Assembly: GCF_001316285.1 (NCBI RefSeq)
Contig: NZ_BBDO01000004.1
Coordinates: 1 to 64,000 of the forward strand
DNA from: Vulcanisaeta sp. JCM 16161
GTDB taxonomy: Archaea > Thermoproteota > Thermoprotei > Thermoproteales > Thermocladiaceae
Length of the DNA: 64,000 bases
Reading direction: 5' to 3'
Made by a program: the position numbers and the translations under genes. Position 1 is the first letter of the stretch. The number at the start of each line of letters is the position of its first letter. Under the pieces are notes generated by a model that worked only from the letters and a program-made list of their open reading frames with translations, did not search any database and was not told where the DNA came from. Positions 49,173 to 58,654 of this stretch are shown piece by piece.

Positions 49173-49297
49173 GTTTATTTTTAAAGATTACTCGAGAGTA
49201 CTAATTACCTAACTAGCTCAGTGATGACTAATCAAAGCGCATTGTTGAGGTGGGTATTTTATGGGAAATAGAAAGAAACAACACAATAAATGCCTAC

Positions 49298-49937
49298 CTA
49301 TTCCTCCTCGGCTTCCTGGGGTATTTTTATGTTCAGTTTCTTAAACCAACCTGCATAATAATTCCTTATTTTATCCCTAACCTCCTCAAAGTGCTTCGGC
49401 AGGTCAACGGGGTCTAGGCCCTTGGCTAGGTACTGCGAGAACCGGGCCTTATACAGCGCCTCATTCTCGCCCCTAAGCTTCTCCGCATACTCAGCAATGT
49501 GCTTACCGCTTATCCTATCCTCATCAGGGAGTACCTCCTCACCATGAGGCACCTCAAGACCTGCATCAAGTGCGCCCTTAAGAACAGCGAAGACGCGGGC
49601 ACCCTTGGTCGGCCTATGAAGCCAATATCAAGTATAGCCCTCTTAACACCCTTAAGCAATGCCTTATACCCAATTATTAAGCCCACCAGGTACGCACTTG
49701 GCGTATTCTTCAGACCACCCTTCCAGCCAAAACCCACCAGTTCCTTAGACGTGGCACTCACAACAACCTCATCGCCCATAACCCTAGGCACAATGACCTG
49801 GCAATTACGTACCTATTCGTCCTCCTAACAACAAGCCTAGGTAAACCACTCTTAATCATCTCCCTACGCTTGTAGTAATTCGTCTTACCCTCCCGCCTTC
49901 TTCTGAATTTTACTTTATAGCGGCTTGTCCTTGCCAT
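49298..49937 (-). CDS. rpl18: 50S ribosomal protein uL18
   Basis: 5S rRNA-binding protein. After joining frameshifts near 49800, 49620 and 49550 it is about 213 residues: [23 protein letters not shown] at the start, [51 protein letters not shown] and [22 protein letters not shown]. The ATG at 49937 is the archaeal L18 N-terminus. It follows rpl19e by 58 bp, the usual archaeal spc-cluster order; the next expected gene (uS5) is not downstream here. Confidence 0.94.
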
Positions 49938-49995
49938 GTTCGTAAACCCAAGAAGATAATTACTTAATAAGTATTTCTAGGGTAGAGGGATGCCT

Positions 49996-50444
49996 TTACC
50001 GCTGCTGCTTAAGGAGGTTATTACTAATTAGGTATGCCCTAAGCGACGCCACACTCTCGAATCTACCACCCTTAACCTGCAGGTAAAGGTCCCTCCAGGT
50101 CTTCGCATCAATCAAGCCCCTCCTCTTGAGCGAGTTTAGGTACCTCCTCAATGCCCTAACCCTACTAACCCAAGCCTCCTTCGGGTCAAGCCTAGCGTAC
50201 TTACTACCCTTCCTACTACCAACGCCCCTCCTCCTACCCTTCCTCCTCTTCTCATGCAACTCACGCCACCTACCCCTACTAACGCCTTTGGCATACTCAG
50301 TGTATATCAAGCCCTCCTTAATCAAGGCCCTAACATCGGCTTAGTAGTAACCTCCTCAAGCCTATCAAGAGCCTCAGGGCTAATCCTAACCCTCGACTCA
50401 CCAACACCTAAAATCTCAGCCGCTAATCTCTTAACGTCAACCAT
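49996..50444 (-). CDS. rpl19e: 50S ribosomal protein eL19
   Basis: About 150 residues: N-terminal VDVKRLAAEILGVGESRVRISPEAL, one frameshift near 50340, then IKEGLIYTEYAKGVSRGRW, a very basic stretch (EKRRKGRRRGVGSRKGSKYAR) and WVSRVRALRRYLNSLKRRG. This is the eL19 pattern throughout. First gene of a two-gene unit with rpl18. Confidence 0.95.
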
Positions 50445-50522
50445 CACGAACATGTACTAGACACAGTATTTAAACATTTACCTAACTCATCAATGCACAA
50501 AAACAGCGACTACACCCACCTA

Positions 50523-51535
50523 TTAAGGCATAAGTAAAATCTTACCAACCCTATCCTCACCCCTAAACATAGCATCAAATGCCTCCCTAACTTTCTCAAG
50601 CCTCATCTTCGAGTAAATAGGCGCCTTAATCCTGCGTTTACTGAGCAGGTCAAGCAACCTAATAAGCTCAATCCTAGTGCCACCTGTCGAACCTATTACA
50701 GCGACCTCCCTTGAGTAGAGTGATGGTAAATTGAGCGTAACGTCACTACCAGTTAAGGCGCCAGCCATCACCCACCTTCCATAGCGCGCAGCTAATTGGA
50801 AGCTTAGGTTCCAGGTGGCTTGACCAACGGCATCAACCACTAAATCAGCACTAAGCCCGTTACTCAACTCATTAACTAGGCCCTGGGCCTCCTCCGGCTT
50901 CACGACGTAGTCAGCCCTTAACCCCATTAATGCATCCCTAACCCTGTCCGCCCTACGGCTTACGGCAATGACAGTAGCACCGGCTAGTTTTGCGAATTGA
51001 ATCGCGTAACTACCCACATTACCCGTGGCGCCAAAAACAACGACTAGCTCTCCGGGTCTTACGCCAGCCCTGTCGAAGACCATGTGCCAAGCCGTCAATG
51101 CTCCAACAGGTAGCGTCGCCGCTTCATCAAGACCAACTCCCCTGGGCACCCTTATTACGTTAGCCGCGGGTACTACGGCGTATTCCGCAAACCCGTCGTT
51201 GGTTACGACGCTATCAACCACCATTACACACAGCTCCTCATGACCCATTAGGCAGTACTTACAGGTGCCGTCAAACAATCTGTTATAAATCACAACCTCA
51301 TCACCAACATTGATGCCTCTAACGTTAGAACCAACCCCTCAATCACGCCGGCGAACTCCGCACCAGGTATATACGGCATCGGTTTGCCGCCCCTATTGAT
51401 TGTGAAGTAATCCACTGGGTTAACGCCTGCGAACTTAACCCTGACCAGGACCTCATTGGGACCAGGCTTTGGCACTTCAACATTCATTACCCGCAAATTC
51501 TCCATACCTGGTTTATCAAATACCGCGGTACGCAT
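50523..51535 (-). CDS. Zinc-type alcohol dehydrogenase/quinone reductase-like MDR protein
   Basis: Medium-chain dehydrogenase, about 337 residues. N-terminal PKPGPNEVLVRVKFAGVNPVDYF and PYIPGAEFAGVI, structural-zinc-like CKYCLMGHEELC, GALTAWHMVF, Rossmann motif VFGATGNVGSYAIQFAK and C-terminal VREAFDAMFRGEDRVGKILL. Asn/Pro/Val-Asp (GVNPVDYF) in place of the catalytic Cys resembles quinone oxidoreductases, yet the CxxC...C segment is partially kept, so the type is mixed. Frameshift near 51315. Confidence 0.82.
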
Positions 51536-51581
51536 TAATTACTTCGTGGCCAATCCCAATTTAAATTAGCATGCGGCGTTT

Positions 51582-52422
51582 TCAAATTCTTGACACGTAT
51601 AGCATTGAGTAAAGACCCATTATTACCGTGATTAGGGTAACCGTGAGTTTAATGTAACGTTCAGGTAGCCTCCTCTGGGTGATTGTACCTAAGTAAATGC
51701 CGACCATACCACCTAATCCCATGAACACTCCATTAATTATGTCGGGCGGATAACCAAGGTACGTATACGATATTACCCATCATCGATACTATAAACGTAA
51801 CAATTAATGTTGAGCCCGAAATTACGTAGGCCAACAATCCCATGGGACCCATTAGTATTGGTGATAGTATCGATGCGCCGCCAATACCATACGCACTACC
51901 TATGATGCCAACCAATACCGTGATTATCACTAGTAATGGGATATTGACTTTATACGTATTGTCTTTGGTTGTGGTGATAATGAGCAATAACCTCCTGCGG
52001 TAGCACCGTAGTACCTCCTCGTAAATACGGATCTCCCTAATAAGTAGGGAACTTAGTATGAGTTCCATGGCAAGTGTAAGCAGTACAGAGCCCATGAAGT
52101 AGGAAAAGACATAACCACCGATTAAATAGTGTCTCCTCAGCCACGTTCCTAGCACAGCGCCGATTGATGAGCTCATAATCAGTATTAGGGTAAGTGACAT
52201 TGCAGGTCTTCTTTCACGGACGTACCTATGAATACTTAATGGTATTGAGACTAGGTTATACATCAGGTTCGTACTGGTTATTACAGGGTTTGTGGTGTTA
52301 AGGATGTACGACTGTATTGGCAATAGTAGGTAAGCCCCTGATATTCCTCCCTGGGATGTTACGAAGGATATGACCAATGCTATAAAGAACAATTCAGTTG
52401 GTTTAAGTAAGTTAATACTCAT
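51582..52422 (-). CDS. TSUP (TauE/SafE) family permease
   Basis: About 280 residues, with two repeated halves typical of this family: an N-terminal FFIALVISFVTSQGGISGAYLLLP and a second-half LVGIIGSAYGIGGASILSPILMGPMG, followed after a frameshift near 51780 by NGVFMGLGGMVGIYLG. The GGxxxG(G/A) pattern is characteristic. Members export organosulfonates or other anions; the substrate here is unknown. Confidence 0.8.
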
Positions 52423-52539
52423 GGGAATCTCAGAGTTTTATTAAGAGATGATGTCGTATTAAGGTTTGTTTTACGTGCAATTACAGACCTATTTTTAAGG
52501 AATGTATGGCTTTCCTCTTTCCTGCCAGTAAGTTTTTCT

Positions 52540-52949
52540 TCAATTTAGCACAACTTTAGTCTCCTTACCTCTCTTAGTCATTACATATGAGTACGCGGAT
52601 AATACCATAATTACTCCCTGGCGGCGGCAATAACTGCCTGCTTATGCGGAAATAAGCAATCATCATTACCCGCAAATAATCAGCGCCTGTTCTACCATAC
52701 TCATCAATTATTATTTCACCCTCATTTAACCTGGGCTTGGCTTTCAACCCCTCTAACTAAGTCTAAGCCCTTAATGCTCGTGAAGCCAGGTAATCCTGGA
52801 CCTCATCCGTTGATAATGATCGACCCCAATATCCTCGCCAACAATCAGTGCTTTTAGTCCCTGTCTAGTGATGCGTAATACGGCGCTTAGCCTGCAATAC
52901 TCGCACTTATTATTATAACGTCATATGTATTAGTCCTGCTACTCATCAT
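52540..52949 (-). pseudogene. Thioredoxin-reductase-like flavoprotein remnant lacking its NADPH domain
   Basis: Reading across several frames on the minus strand: an N-terminal FAD-binding strand YDVIIISASIAG, then ITRQGLKALIVGEDIG, STDEVQDYLGFTSIKGLDLV, then directly GEIIIDEYGRT and, after another shift, DCLFPHKQAVIAAARE and LSAYSYVMTKRGKET. These match the first and last parts of thioredoxin reductase in order, but the central NADPH domain (some 130-200 residues, including the CxxC) is absent. The nucleotide motif GxGxxG has become SASIAG. At least four frameshifts or stops lie within about 410 bp. The flanks (52423-52539 and 52950-53039) show no other gene. Confidence 0.65.
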
Positions 52950-53039
52950 AATCGTGCCCTAATACCGTGTTATGGATTCTTTTTACACGTTCGACAAAAA
53001 TATTTATTAATATTTATTTTTTATTTGAAACCACGATAA

Positions 53040-53924
53040 TCATAGGGGTTTAACCTCGTACTTGCCATCAGGGTATACGATAGCCCTGGCCCTTCTAGTT
53101 GCCCAGCAGGAGAAGACTATGCCTATTGCGAAGGTTGCTGGGTGCCTATAGGCGTACTCAATGTGTACGTCCAGCGCCGTCACCTTACCGCCAGTCCCAT
53201 GGGCTCCAATGCCGAGCTTATTAATGGCGTTCAACAGTGCATCCTCGATCTTGGCAATGTCAGGATTACTATTCCTAGAGCCAACAGGCCTGAGTACCGC
53301 CGCCTTCTTGGCAAGTTTCGCTGCAACGTCTAGGTTGGGGCCAATGCCTATTCCCACAATGACTGGTGGGCATGGCATTGGGCCGGCATCTATCACGGCA
53401 TTAAGGACGAGCTCGGGCAGTCTCTCCCAGGCATTGCCTGGCGGCACGACGAAAGCCTTACTGGGTAATTCGGTGCCGCCGCCCTTTGGCGTGTAGATCA
53501 TTTCCAGGTAATCACCATCGAATAACTCAACATCGAAGACCGGTATTCCAATCCCGGTATTATCTCCCGGATTTCTCTCTGTTAGTGGGTCTACGGAGTT
53601 GGACCTGAGCGGTAATTCCTTCGTGACCTCCCTAACGGCCTCCGTGAGTATTGAGAATAACCTACTCCTGATGGGAAAGCCATCACCAAGCCTTATGAAG
53701 AATGTTGGTACACCGGTGTCTTGACACACCGCCGCTGTGTACTTTTGGGCAAGCTCTATATTCGTTAATATGGCATTCAATTGGACCTTGCTTGGTTCAT
53801 GCACCTCAATCTTAACGGCATTCCTTAATGCATTAACGACATCCTCAGCCGGAGATACACTGGCCATTCTTATTATCGTCTTAGCGGCCTCCTTAACAAC
53901 ATCCTCGAGACTCGGCATAGGCAT
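53040..53924 (-). CDS. fumA: Class I fumarate hydratase, alpha (N-terminal) subunit
   Basis: Fe-S hydro-lyase interconverting fumarate and malate. 294 intact residues: Fe-S cysteines in VCQDTGVP, MPCPPV and FSCWA, with GGGTELPSKAF, GIGIGPNLDVAAKLAKKA and GIGAHGTGGKVTALDVHIE, all family marks. A TATA-like element sits in the 86-bp region shared with the divergent beta-subunit gene. Confidence 0.94.
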   Translation of the reverse strand: MPMPSLEDVVKEAAKTIIRMASVSPAEDVVNALRNAVKIEVHEPSKVQLNAILTNIELAQKYTAAVCQDTGVPTFFIRLGDGFPIRSRLFSILTEAVREVTKELPLRSNSVDPLTERNPGDNTGIGIPVFDVELFDGDYLEMIYTPKGGGTELPSKAFVVPPGNAWERLPELVLNAVIDAGPMPCPPVIVGIGIGPNLDVAAKLAKKAAVLRPVGSRNSNPDIAKIEDALLNAINKLGIGAHGTGGKVTALDVHIEYAYRHPATFAIGIVFSCWATRRARAIVYPDGKYEVKPL

Positions 53925-54010
53925 GAATCGCTTTACTTGTATTAAAACTTTAATCCCATGTTTGTTTATGGAAAATACTTAGGGGAATACTTAATTACAC
54001 CTAACCTGAA
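53925..54010. promoter_or_regulatory. Divergent promoter between the two fumarase subunit genes
   Basis: 86 bp holding two TATA-like elements: ATACTTAATTAC about 20 bp before the beta-subunit ATG (plus strand), and AAGTTTTAATAC about 20 bp before the alpha-subunit ATG (minus strand). This allows joint regulation of the two halves of one enzyme. Confidence 0.5.
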
Positions 54011-54652
54011 ATGATTCAGTTGGTGGGTATGGGTACGTACCACCTTAAGACACCGATATCAGATGATGACATTACTAAATTAAGGGTTGGTGATACAATA
54101 TATGTAAGTGGCATTCTAATTAGTGCCAGGGATGCGGCTCATGTGAGAATGGTTGAGTTACTACACAGGGGCGAGAAATTACCTGTTGATCTCAGGGGTG
54201 GCGTTATTTACCACGCGGGGCCCGTGGCCCTTAAGCAGGGTGATACCTGGAGGATAGTGAGCATGGGACCAACAACCAGCGCTAGGATGGATGACTTTGA
54301 GCCGGAGATCATTGAGAAGCTGGGGGTTAAGTTGGTCATTGGTAAGGGCGGTATGGGCCCAAAGACCACAGAGGCCATGAAGAGGTATAAGGCGGCCTAC
54401 GCAATATTCACCGGCGGCGCCGGCGTCCTGGCGGCACAGGCAATAAAGAGGGTTATTGATGTTCATTGGCTTGACCTGGGGATTGCCGAGGCAATGTGGG
54501 TTCTCGAGGTTGAGAATTTTGGCCCATTAACCGTGATAATCGACTCATACGGCAATAATTACTATGAGGACTTGAGGAGGAACGTTAGGAGTAAAGTACC
54601 TGATCTAAGTAAGGAGGTTGTTGATACAATAAAGGGTTTGATCAAGATTTAG
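54011..54652 (+). CDS. fumB: Class I fumarate hydratase, beta (C-terminal) subunit
   Basis: 213 intact residues: LKTPISDDDITKLRVGDTIYVSG, ISARDAAHVRM, LPVDLRGGVIYHAGPV, SMGPTTSARMDDFEPEII, VIGKGGMG and FTGGAGVLAA. This swivelling domain completes the active site of the alpha subunit, which is encoded divergently next door rather than in the more usual same-strand arrangement. Confidence 0.94.
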   Translation: MIQLVGMGTYHLKTPISDDDITKLRVGDTIYVSGILISARDAAHVRMVELLHRGEKLPVDLRGGVIYHAGPVALKQGDTWRIVSMGPTTSARMDDFEPEIIEKLGVKLVIGKGGMGPKTTEAMKRYKAAYAIFTGGAGVLAAQAIKRVIDVHWLDLGIAEAMWVLEVENFGPLTVIIDSYGNNYYEDLRRNVRSKVPDLSKEVVDTIKGLIKI

Positions 54653-54680
54653 GTGGGCATTATTATGGTGTAATTTAAAC

Positions 54681-55444
54681 CTACTTGATTATGCTCCTAA
54701 CAATGTCGTGCTCGGTGATTATACCCATTAACCTGCCGGCCTCAACGATTGGTAATGAACCAATATTATTCCTCCTCATTAACCTAACGGCGTCAAGCAA
54801 TGAAGCCGCGCTATCGATCGTCACCGGATTATGACTCATTAACTTCGATACTGCAACGCCAAGGTCGACCTGACCCCTTAATTTATAGTACTTAACTACA
54901 TACCTAAGTATGTCCTTAACCGTCATGATACCAAGCAGCTTGTCCTGGTCCGTAATTAATAAGTGCCTAATATTGTGCCTGACCATAACCTCCATGGCGG
55001 AGGTTAATGGGTCATCCTCACCAATCCTTACTGGATTCCTATTAGCAATCTCATGAACTATACCTCATGAACGATTGCTCGGGCATTTTATTTATTAAAT
55101 CACGCTCAGTAATAATACCGACTAAGTCATTGTCTCTAAGCACGAGTGCGTGGTCAACACCATTATCAAGCATTCTCTTAATCACCGTCATATCATCATC
55201 ACTGTACGACACCGTTAGAAACTTATCACTGCCATACTTGATTACGGGTTCCCTCAGGGCATTAACGCCATTGTTAATAATTCCATTAATTATGCCTAAT
55301 GCCGTTAACACGGACCTAACGGAACCGCCCTCAGTAATTGGTAAGTGCCTAAAGCCGTGATCAACCATCAGCTGTACAGCAGCAGCTAACTCCCGATTAG
55401 TCTATGGTAAACACACTACTTGTCATTAACTCCTGCGCATTCAT
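54681..55444 (-). CDS. Four-CBS-domain protein
   Basis: About 254 residues with four CBS motifs in two Bateman modules: FTIDTNRELAAAVQLMVDHGFRHLPI, MTVIKRMLDNGVDHALVLRDNDLVGIITERDLI, AMEVMVRHNIRHLLITDQDKLLGIMTVKDIL and AVRLMRRNNIGSLPIVEAGRLMGIITEHDIV. Such stand-alone CBS proteins bind adenine nucleotides. The ATG at 55444 (MNAQELMTSSV) gives a full first CBS. Frameshifts near 55400 and 55060. The partner enzyme is unknown. Confidence 0.88.
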
Positions 55445-55546
55445 TAAGGGAAAACAGCGCTTCTCCAGTTAAGTATTTCTAATCATTGTCCTCAGGGTAT
55501 TATTAAGCCCAGAAGGCTTATTTTAAGGCCATTAAGAGCATGGTTA

Positions 55547-57047
55547 ATGCAAGCAATAACCATAAACATACTCGGTCCCGTAACATTGCCGGATCTCCCC
55601 AGGGAATTCCACGACACAATGACTAAGTTTGGTGTCTTCCGCGCCTTTATTGCTGGTTCGTGGATAGACTTCGGCAATTATATGCCGGTTAGGTCGCCAA
55701 TAAATGGTGAGGTGATAGCTCAGGTGAATAAGTTAGGCGTGGATCACGTTAATTCAGCCATAGAGAGGCTTCACTATTCATGGCCGTCACTCAGGCGATA
55801 CCAGCGCATAAGCGTGCCGACATGTTAATAAGGGTGGCGGACTTCATCGAGGAATACAAGCAGCTATTTAGGGATGTGCTAATCATTGAGGGTGGGAAGC
55901 CCATCAGCGAGGCTGAGGGTGAGGTTGAATCAACAATAACTAGGCTCAGGATGGTTCACCAGGACCTGGGTAGCTGTTAAACGTGGGTATTCCAGGCGAG
56001 TATGGGGTGGGCACCGAGAATAAGTATGCGATCGTCATTAGGGAGCCCATAGGCGTGGTCGCGGCGATCGCACCGTTCAACTACCCATTATTCACATCAA
56101 TGGTTAAGATAGCCACGGCCCTTCTGGCCGGCAACCCCGTGATATTTAAACCATCGAGTTACACACCAATAACCGGCGTGTTAATAGCCAAGGCCATTGA
56201 GTATGCAGGACTCGGTAATTACTTCGCAATGGTTACAGGGCCGGGAGCAACGGTGGGTGACGCGATGGTCACACACCCACTGGTTAGGGCAATCACCCTG
56301 ACCGGTAGCACGGAGACCGGGCTTAGGGTCATGAGGATGGCCGGCCTAAAGAAGCTGCAGCTCGAGCTTGGCGGTAAGGCGCCAGCCATCGTACTTGAGG
56401 ATGCCGATTTAAAAGACGCGGCCAAGAAGATAGTTATGGGTTCATTAAGGCTCTCGGGCCAGCGTTGTGATGCGATTAGCAGGGTCATCGCCATTGACAG
56501 CATTGCCGATGAATTAATGGAGTACATTATTAAGGAGGTAAATGAGTGGGTTGTTGGTGATCCACGTGATCCAAAGGTTAGGGTTGGCCCACTCATTGAT
56601 TCCAACGCTGTTGAGAGGGTTCACTCAATGATTGATGATGCATTAATGAAGGGTGGTAAGTTAATCTACGGTGGTAGGTATTGGCTTACATACCATGAAC
56701 CGACGGTAGTCGATAACGTGAGTAGGAAGTCCAGGCTCGCGCTTGAGGAGACCTTCGGACCTGTAATACCCATTATAAGGGTTAGGTCGGTTGATGAGGC
56801 TATTGAGGTGGCTAACGAGGTCGTTTATGGGCTTGATGCCGCCGTGTTTGGGCGTGACGTGGGCACACTATGGAGGGTAGCGAGGTCTCTGGAGGTTGGT
56901 GAGGTCACGATAAATGACTTTCCAAGGCATGGGCTCGGCCTATTCCCATTCGGCGGCGTGAAGGAGTCCGGCTTCGGCCGTGAAGGTGTTGGGTTTAGTG
57001 TGGAGGATGTCACAGAGTTAAAGACCATAGTCATAACGTATGGCTAA
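55547..57047 (+). CDS. gapN: Non-phosphorylating glyceraldehyde-3-phosphate dehydrogenase (ALDH family)
   Basis: Oxidises glyceraldehyde 3-phosphate directly to 3-phosphoglycerate in the archaeal modified EMP pathway. About 500 residues, as in Thermoproteus tenax GAPN. APFNYPLFTSMVKI, KPSSYTPI, TLTGSTETG, catalytic Glu in LQLELGGKAPAIVLEDAD, catalytic Cys in GQRCDAISR, EETFGPVIPI and HGLGLFPFGGVKESGFG. The ALDH catalytic pair is intact. Frameshifts near 55785 and 55975. A TATA-like CTTATTTTAAGG is about 25 bp before the ATG. ALDH class is certain; GAPN rather than another aldehyde dehydrogenase is likely. Confidence 0.87.
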
Positions 57048-57134
57048 TCAGTCCCTGACCCATCATTCATTGTTTTCATCCGCCGCTGAAGTTTCATCAC
57101 CCATAAAACACTATAAGTAGGTGTTAAAATACAT

Positions 57135-57832
57135 TTGTTGAGGATGAGCTTAAGGGAGAGGCTTGTTAAGGCGTTAATGATAGTCTCTAAGGATGGTGTT
57201 TTTACGCGTGAGTCGCTTAAGTCGGTGTCCGGGCTTGGTGATTCCATAATTGATGAGTTCATAGGCTCATTGATTAATGATGGGGTTTTAGTTAGGGTTG
57301 GCGATGGTTATAAGTCGGTCATGCCGCCTCATAGGTTAATTAAGTACTTCGTGGATAGGGGTCTTTATGTTGATCTTGAGTCGATATCGAGGTACCTGCC
57401 TGGGATGAGTTTGAAGCCCTGATTAGGTTCTTGTTTGAGGAGTGGGGGTTTAGGGTTGTCAGTAGGCTTAGGGTTCCCGTAGCCGGCTCTAGGGTTGAGT
57501 TCGACGTAATAGCCTATAGGAGACCCTGGGTATTGTTGATAGAGGCTAAGCGTTGGAGAAGGGCCTCATCATCGATACGGCAGATAGTGAATAGGCACCT
57601 TGAGAAGGTTAGACTAGTCGCCAGGGCGCCTGAGGTTTTGATGGGTAGGATTGGCGTTAATTGGGGTGAGGCGCTGCTTATACCCGTGGTTATTACCTGG
57701 CATAGGGCGTCCACGGAGTTTATCGAAGGCGTGCCGGTGGTTAGTATTTACCAGGTTAACTCCTTCATTAATGAGCTTGACGGTATAATCGATAACATAA
57801 ATGCATTTAGGGTATCCTGGAGCCATTTATGA
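57135..57832 (+). CDS. Winged-helix/PD-(D/E)xK nuclease-like protein
   Basis: About 232 residues after correcting a shift near 57415. The N-terminal ~75 residues look like a winged helix (RLVKALMIVSKDGVFTRESL, DEFIGSLINDGVLVRV). The C-terminal domain has a restriction-endonuclease-like core: EEWGFRVVSRLRVP, then VEFDVIAYRRPWVLLIEAKRW with the Asp and Glu-x-Lys of PD-(D/E)xK enzymes. The start is TTG at 57135 or ATG at 57144; a TATA-like TGTTAAAATACA lies just upstream. DNA binding and cleavage are inferred; the biological role is unknown. Confidence 0.7.
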
Positions 57833-57853
57833 TGTTGATGGGTAATCATCAAG

Positions 57854-58036
57854 CTAATCCAGCACTTTACTGGGTCTGCTTTCCTCTGCGTGATGTGATT
57901 TTTGCGTAGCACTCAGGCATGCGTATACCTTGAACGTCATGCCCAATTCCTTAACTTCATAATCAACGATATAGTACTCCTTAACCCTCCTCAGGCAGAA
58001 GAAGCAAATTACGCCCTTATTACTGACTTTCCTCAT
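57854..58036 (-). CDS. Small Cys/His protein, translationally coupled
   Basis: 60 residues from the ATG at 58036, which overlaps the stop of the upstream membrane protein by 17 bp: MRKVSNKGVICFFCLRRV, then VYACLSATQKSHHAEE. The CFFC pair plus a later Cys and His-His suggest a metal-binding or redox microprotein. No family recognised; evidence is limited to overlap and composition. Confidence 0.4.
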   Translation of the reverse strand: MRKVSNKGVICFFCLRRVKEYYIVDYEVKELGMTFKVYACLSATQKSHHAEESRPSKVLD

Positions 58037-58637
58037 TACTCTCAGACCGCTCCGTCTCCTCCTCACTCTTAAGCATGATGGTCATGCTCATTAATTGGTC
58101 AATGTCTGAGTACATGCCGTCCATGGCGGTCTTCTCACGGTAAAGCCAAGCACTCATCATGAGCAATACTGTGCTTATTAAGTAGGTTATTGATGAGAAC
58201 CCAACATACGCATTGACGCCAACCAGCATCGACTGCGTGACTGGACCCTCGCTCAGGTAGATCTGGGTTGGTATGGGTAGTGAGAATACGAGGGCCACTA
58301 TAAGCATTAGGATTATTCCGAAGAATAGTGGGTCTGAAACATCGATACTTTGATTCCTTTTAATCATTAGTAGGGCTATCGATATTATTATTCCCACGAA
58401 TATGAATATTGGTGATAAATAATCAATAGTGTCTATGAATGATGAGTAACCCCTAATTGGTATTAGCGTTAGTGAACCATTGGTATCGCTAATTATTAAT
58501 TTTAACCCAGGCGTTACATTCACAATATCGTTGAAACTGGGCATTGCTACATTGGTTATTGGTAATGCAACCCTTATATTAGACATTATGAGTATTATTA
58601 TGCCAATAACTATGAATGCCAATACGATCTTTCTCAT
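58020..58637 (-). CDS. Membrane protein of unknown function
   Basis: 205 intact residues with four hydrophobic segments: IVLAFIVIGIIILIMS at the N-terminus, YLSPIFIFVGIIISIALLMI, LFFGIILMLIVALVFSLPI and ITYLISTVLLMMSAWLY. The loop after helix 1 (about 45 residues) should be extracytoplasmic. The C-terminus is acidic and Ser/Glu-rich (KSEEETERSESNEESQ). It lies 17 bp downstream of the primase-like gene on the same strand. Unrecognised. Confidence 0.7.
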   Translation of the reverse strand: MRKIVLAFIVIGIIILIMSNIRVALPITNVAMPSFNDIVNVTPGLKLIISDTNGSLTLIPIRGYSSFIDTIDYLSPIFIFVGIIISIALLMIKRNQSIDVSDPLFFGIILMLIVALVFSLPIPTQIYLSEGPVTQSMLVGVNAYVGFSSITYLISTVLLMMSAWLYREKTAMDGMYSDIDQLMSMTIMLKSEEETERSESNEESQ

Positions 58638-58654
58638 AATTATCGCCTAAAGGA

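Noticed and set aside
49218..49265. GTGATGA followed by TTGA, resembling half of a C/D sRNA.
   Set aside because: No C' or D box follows, and the TATA-like element is about 40 bp away rather than about 25.
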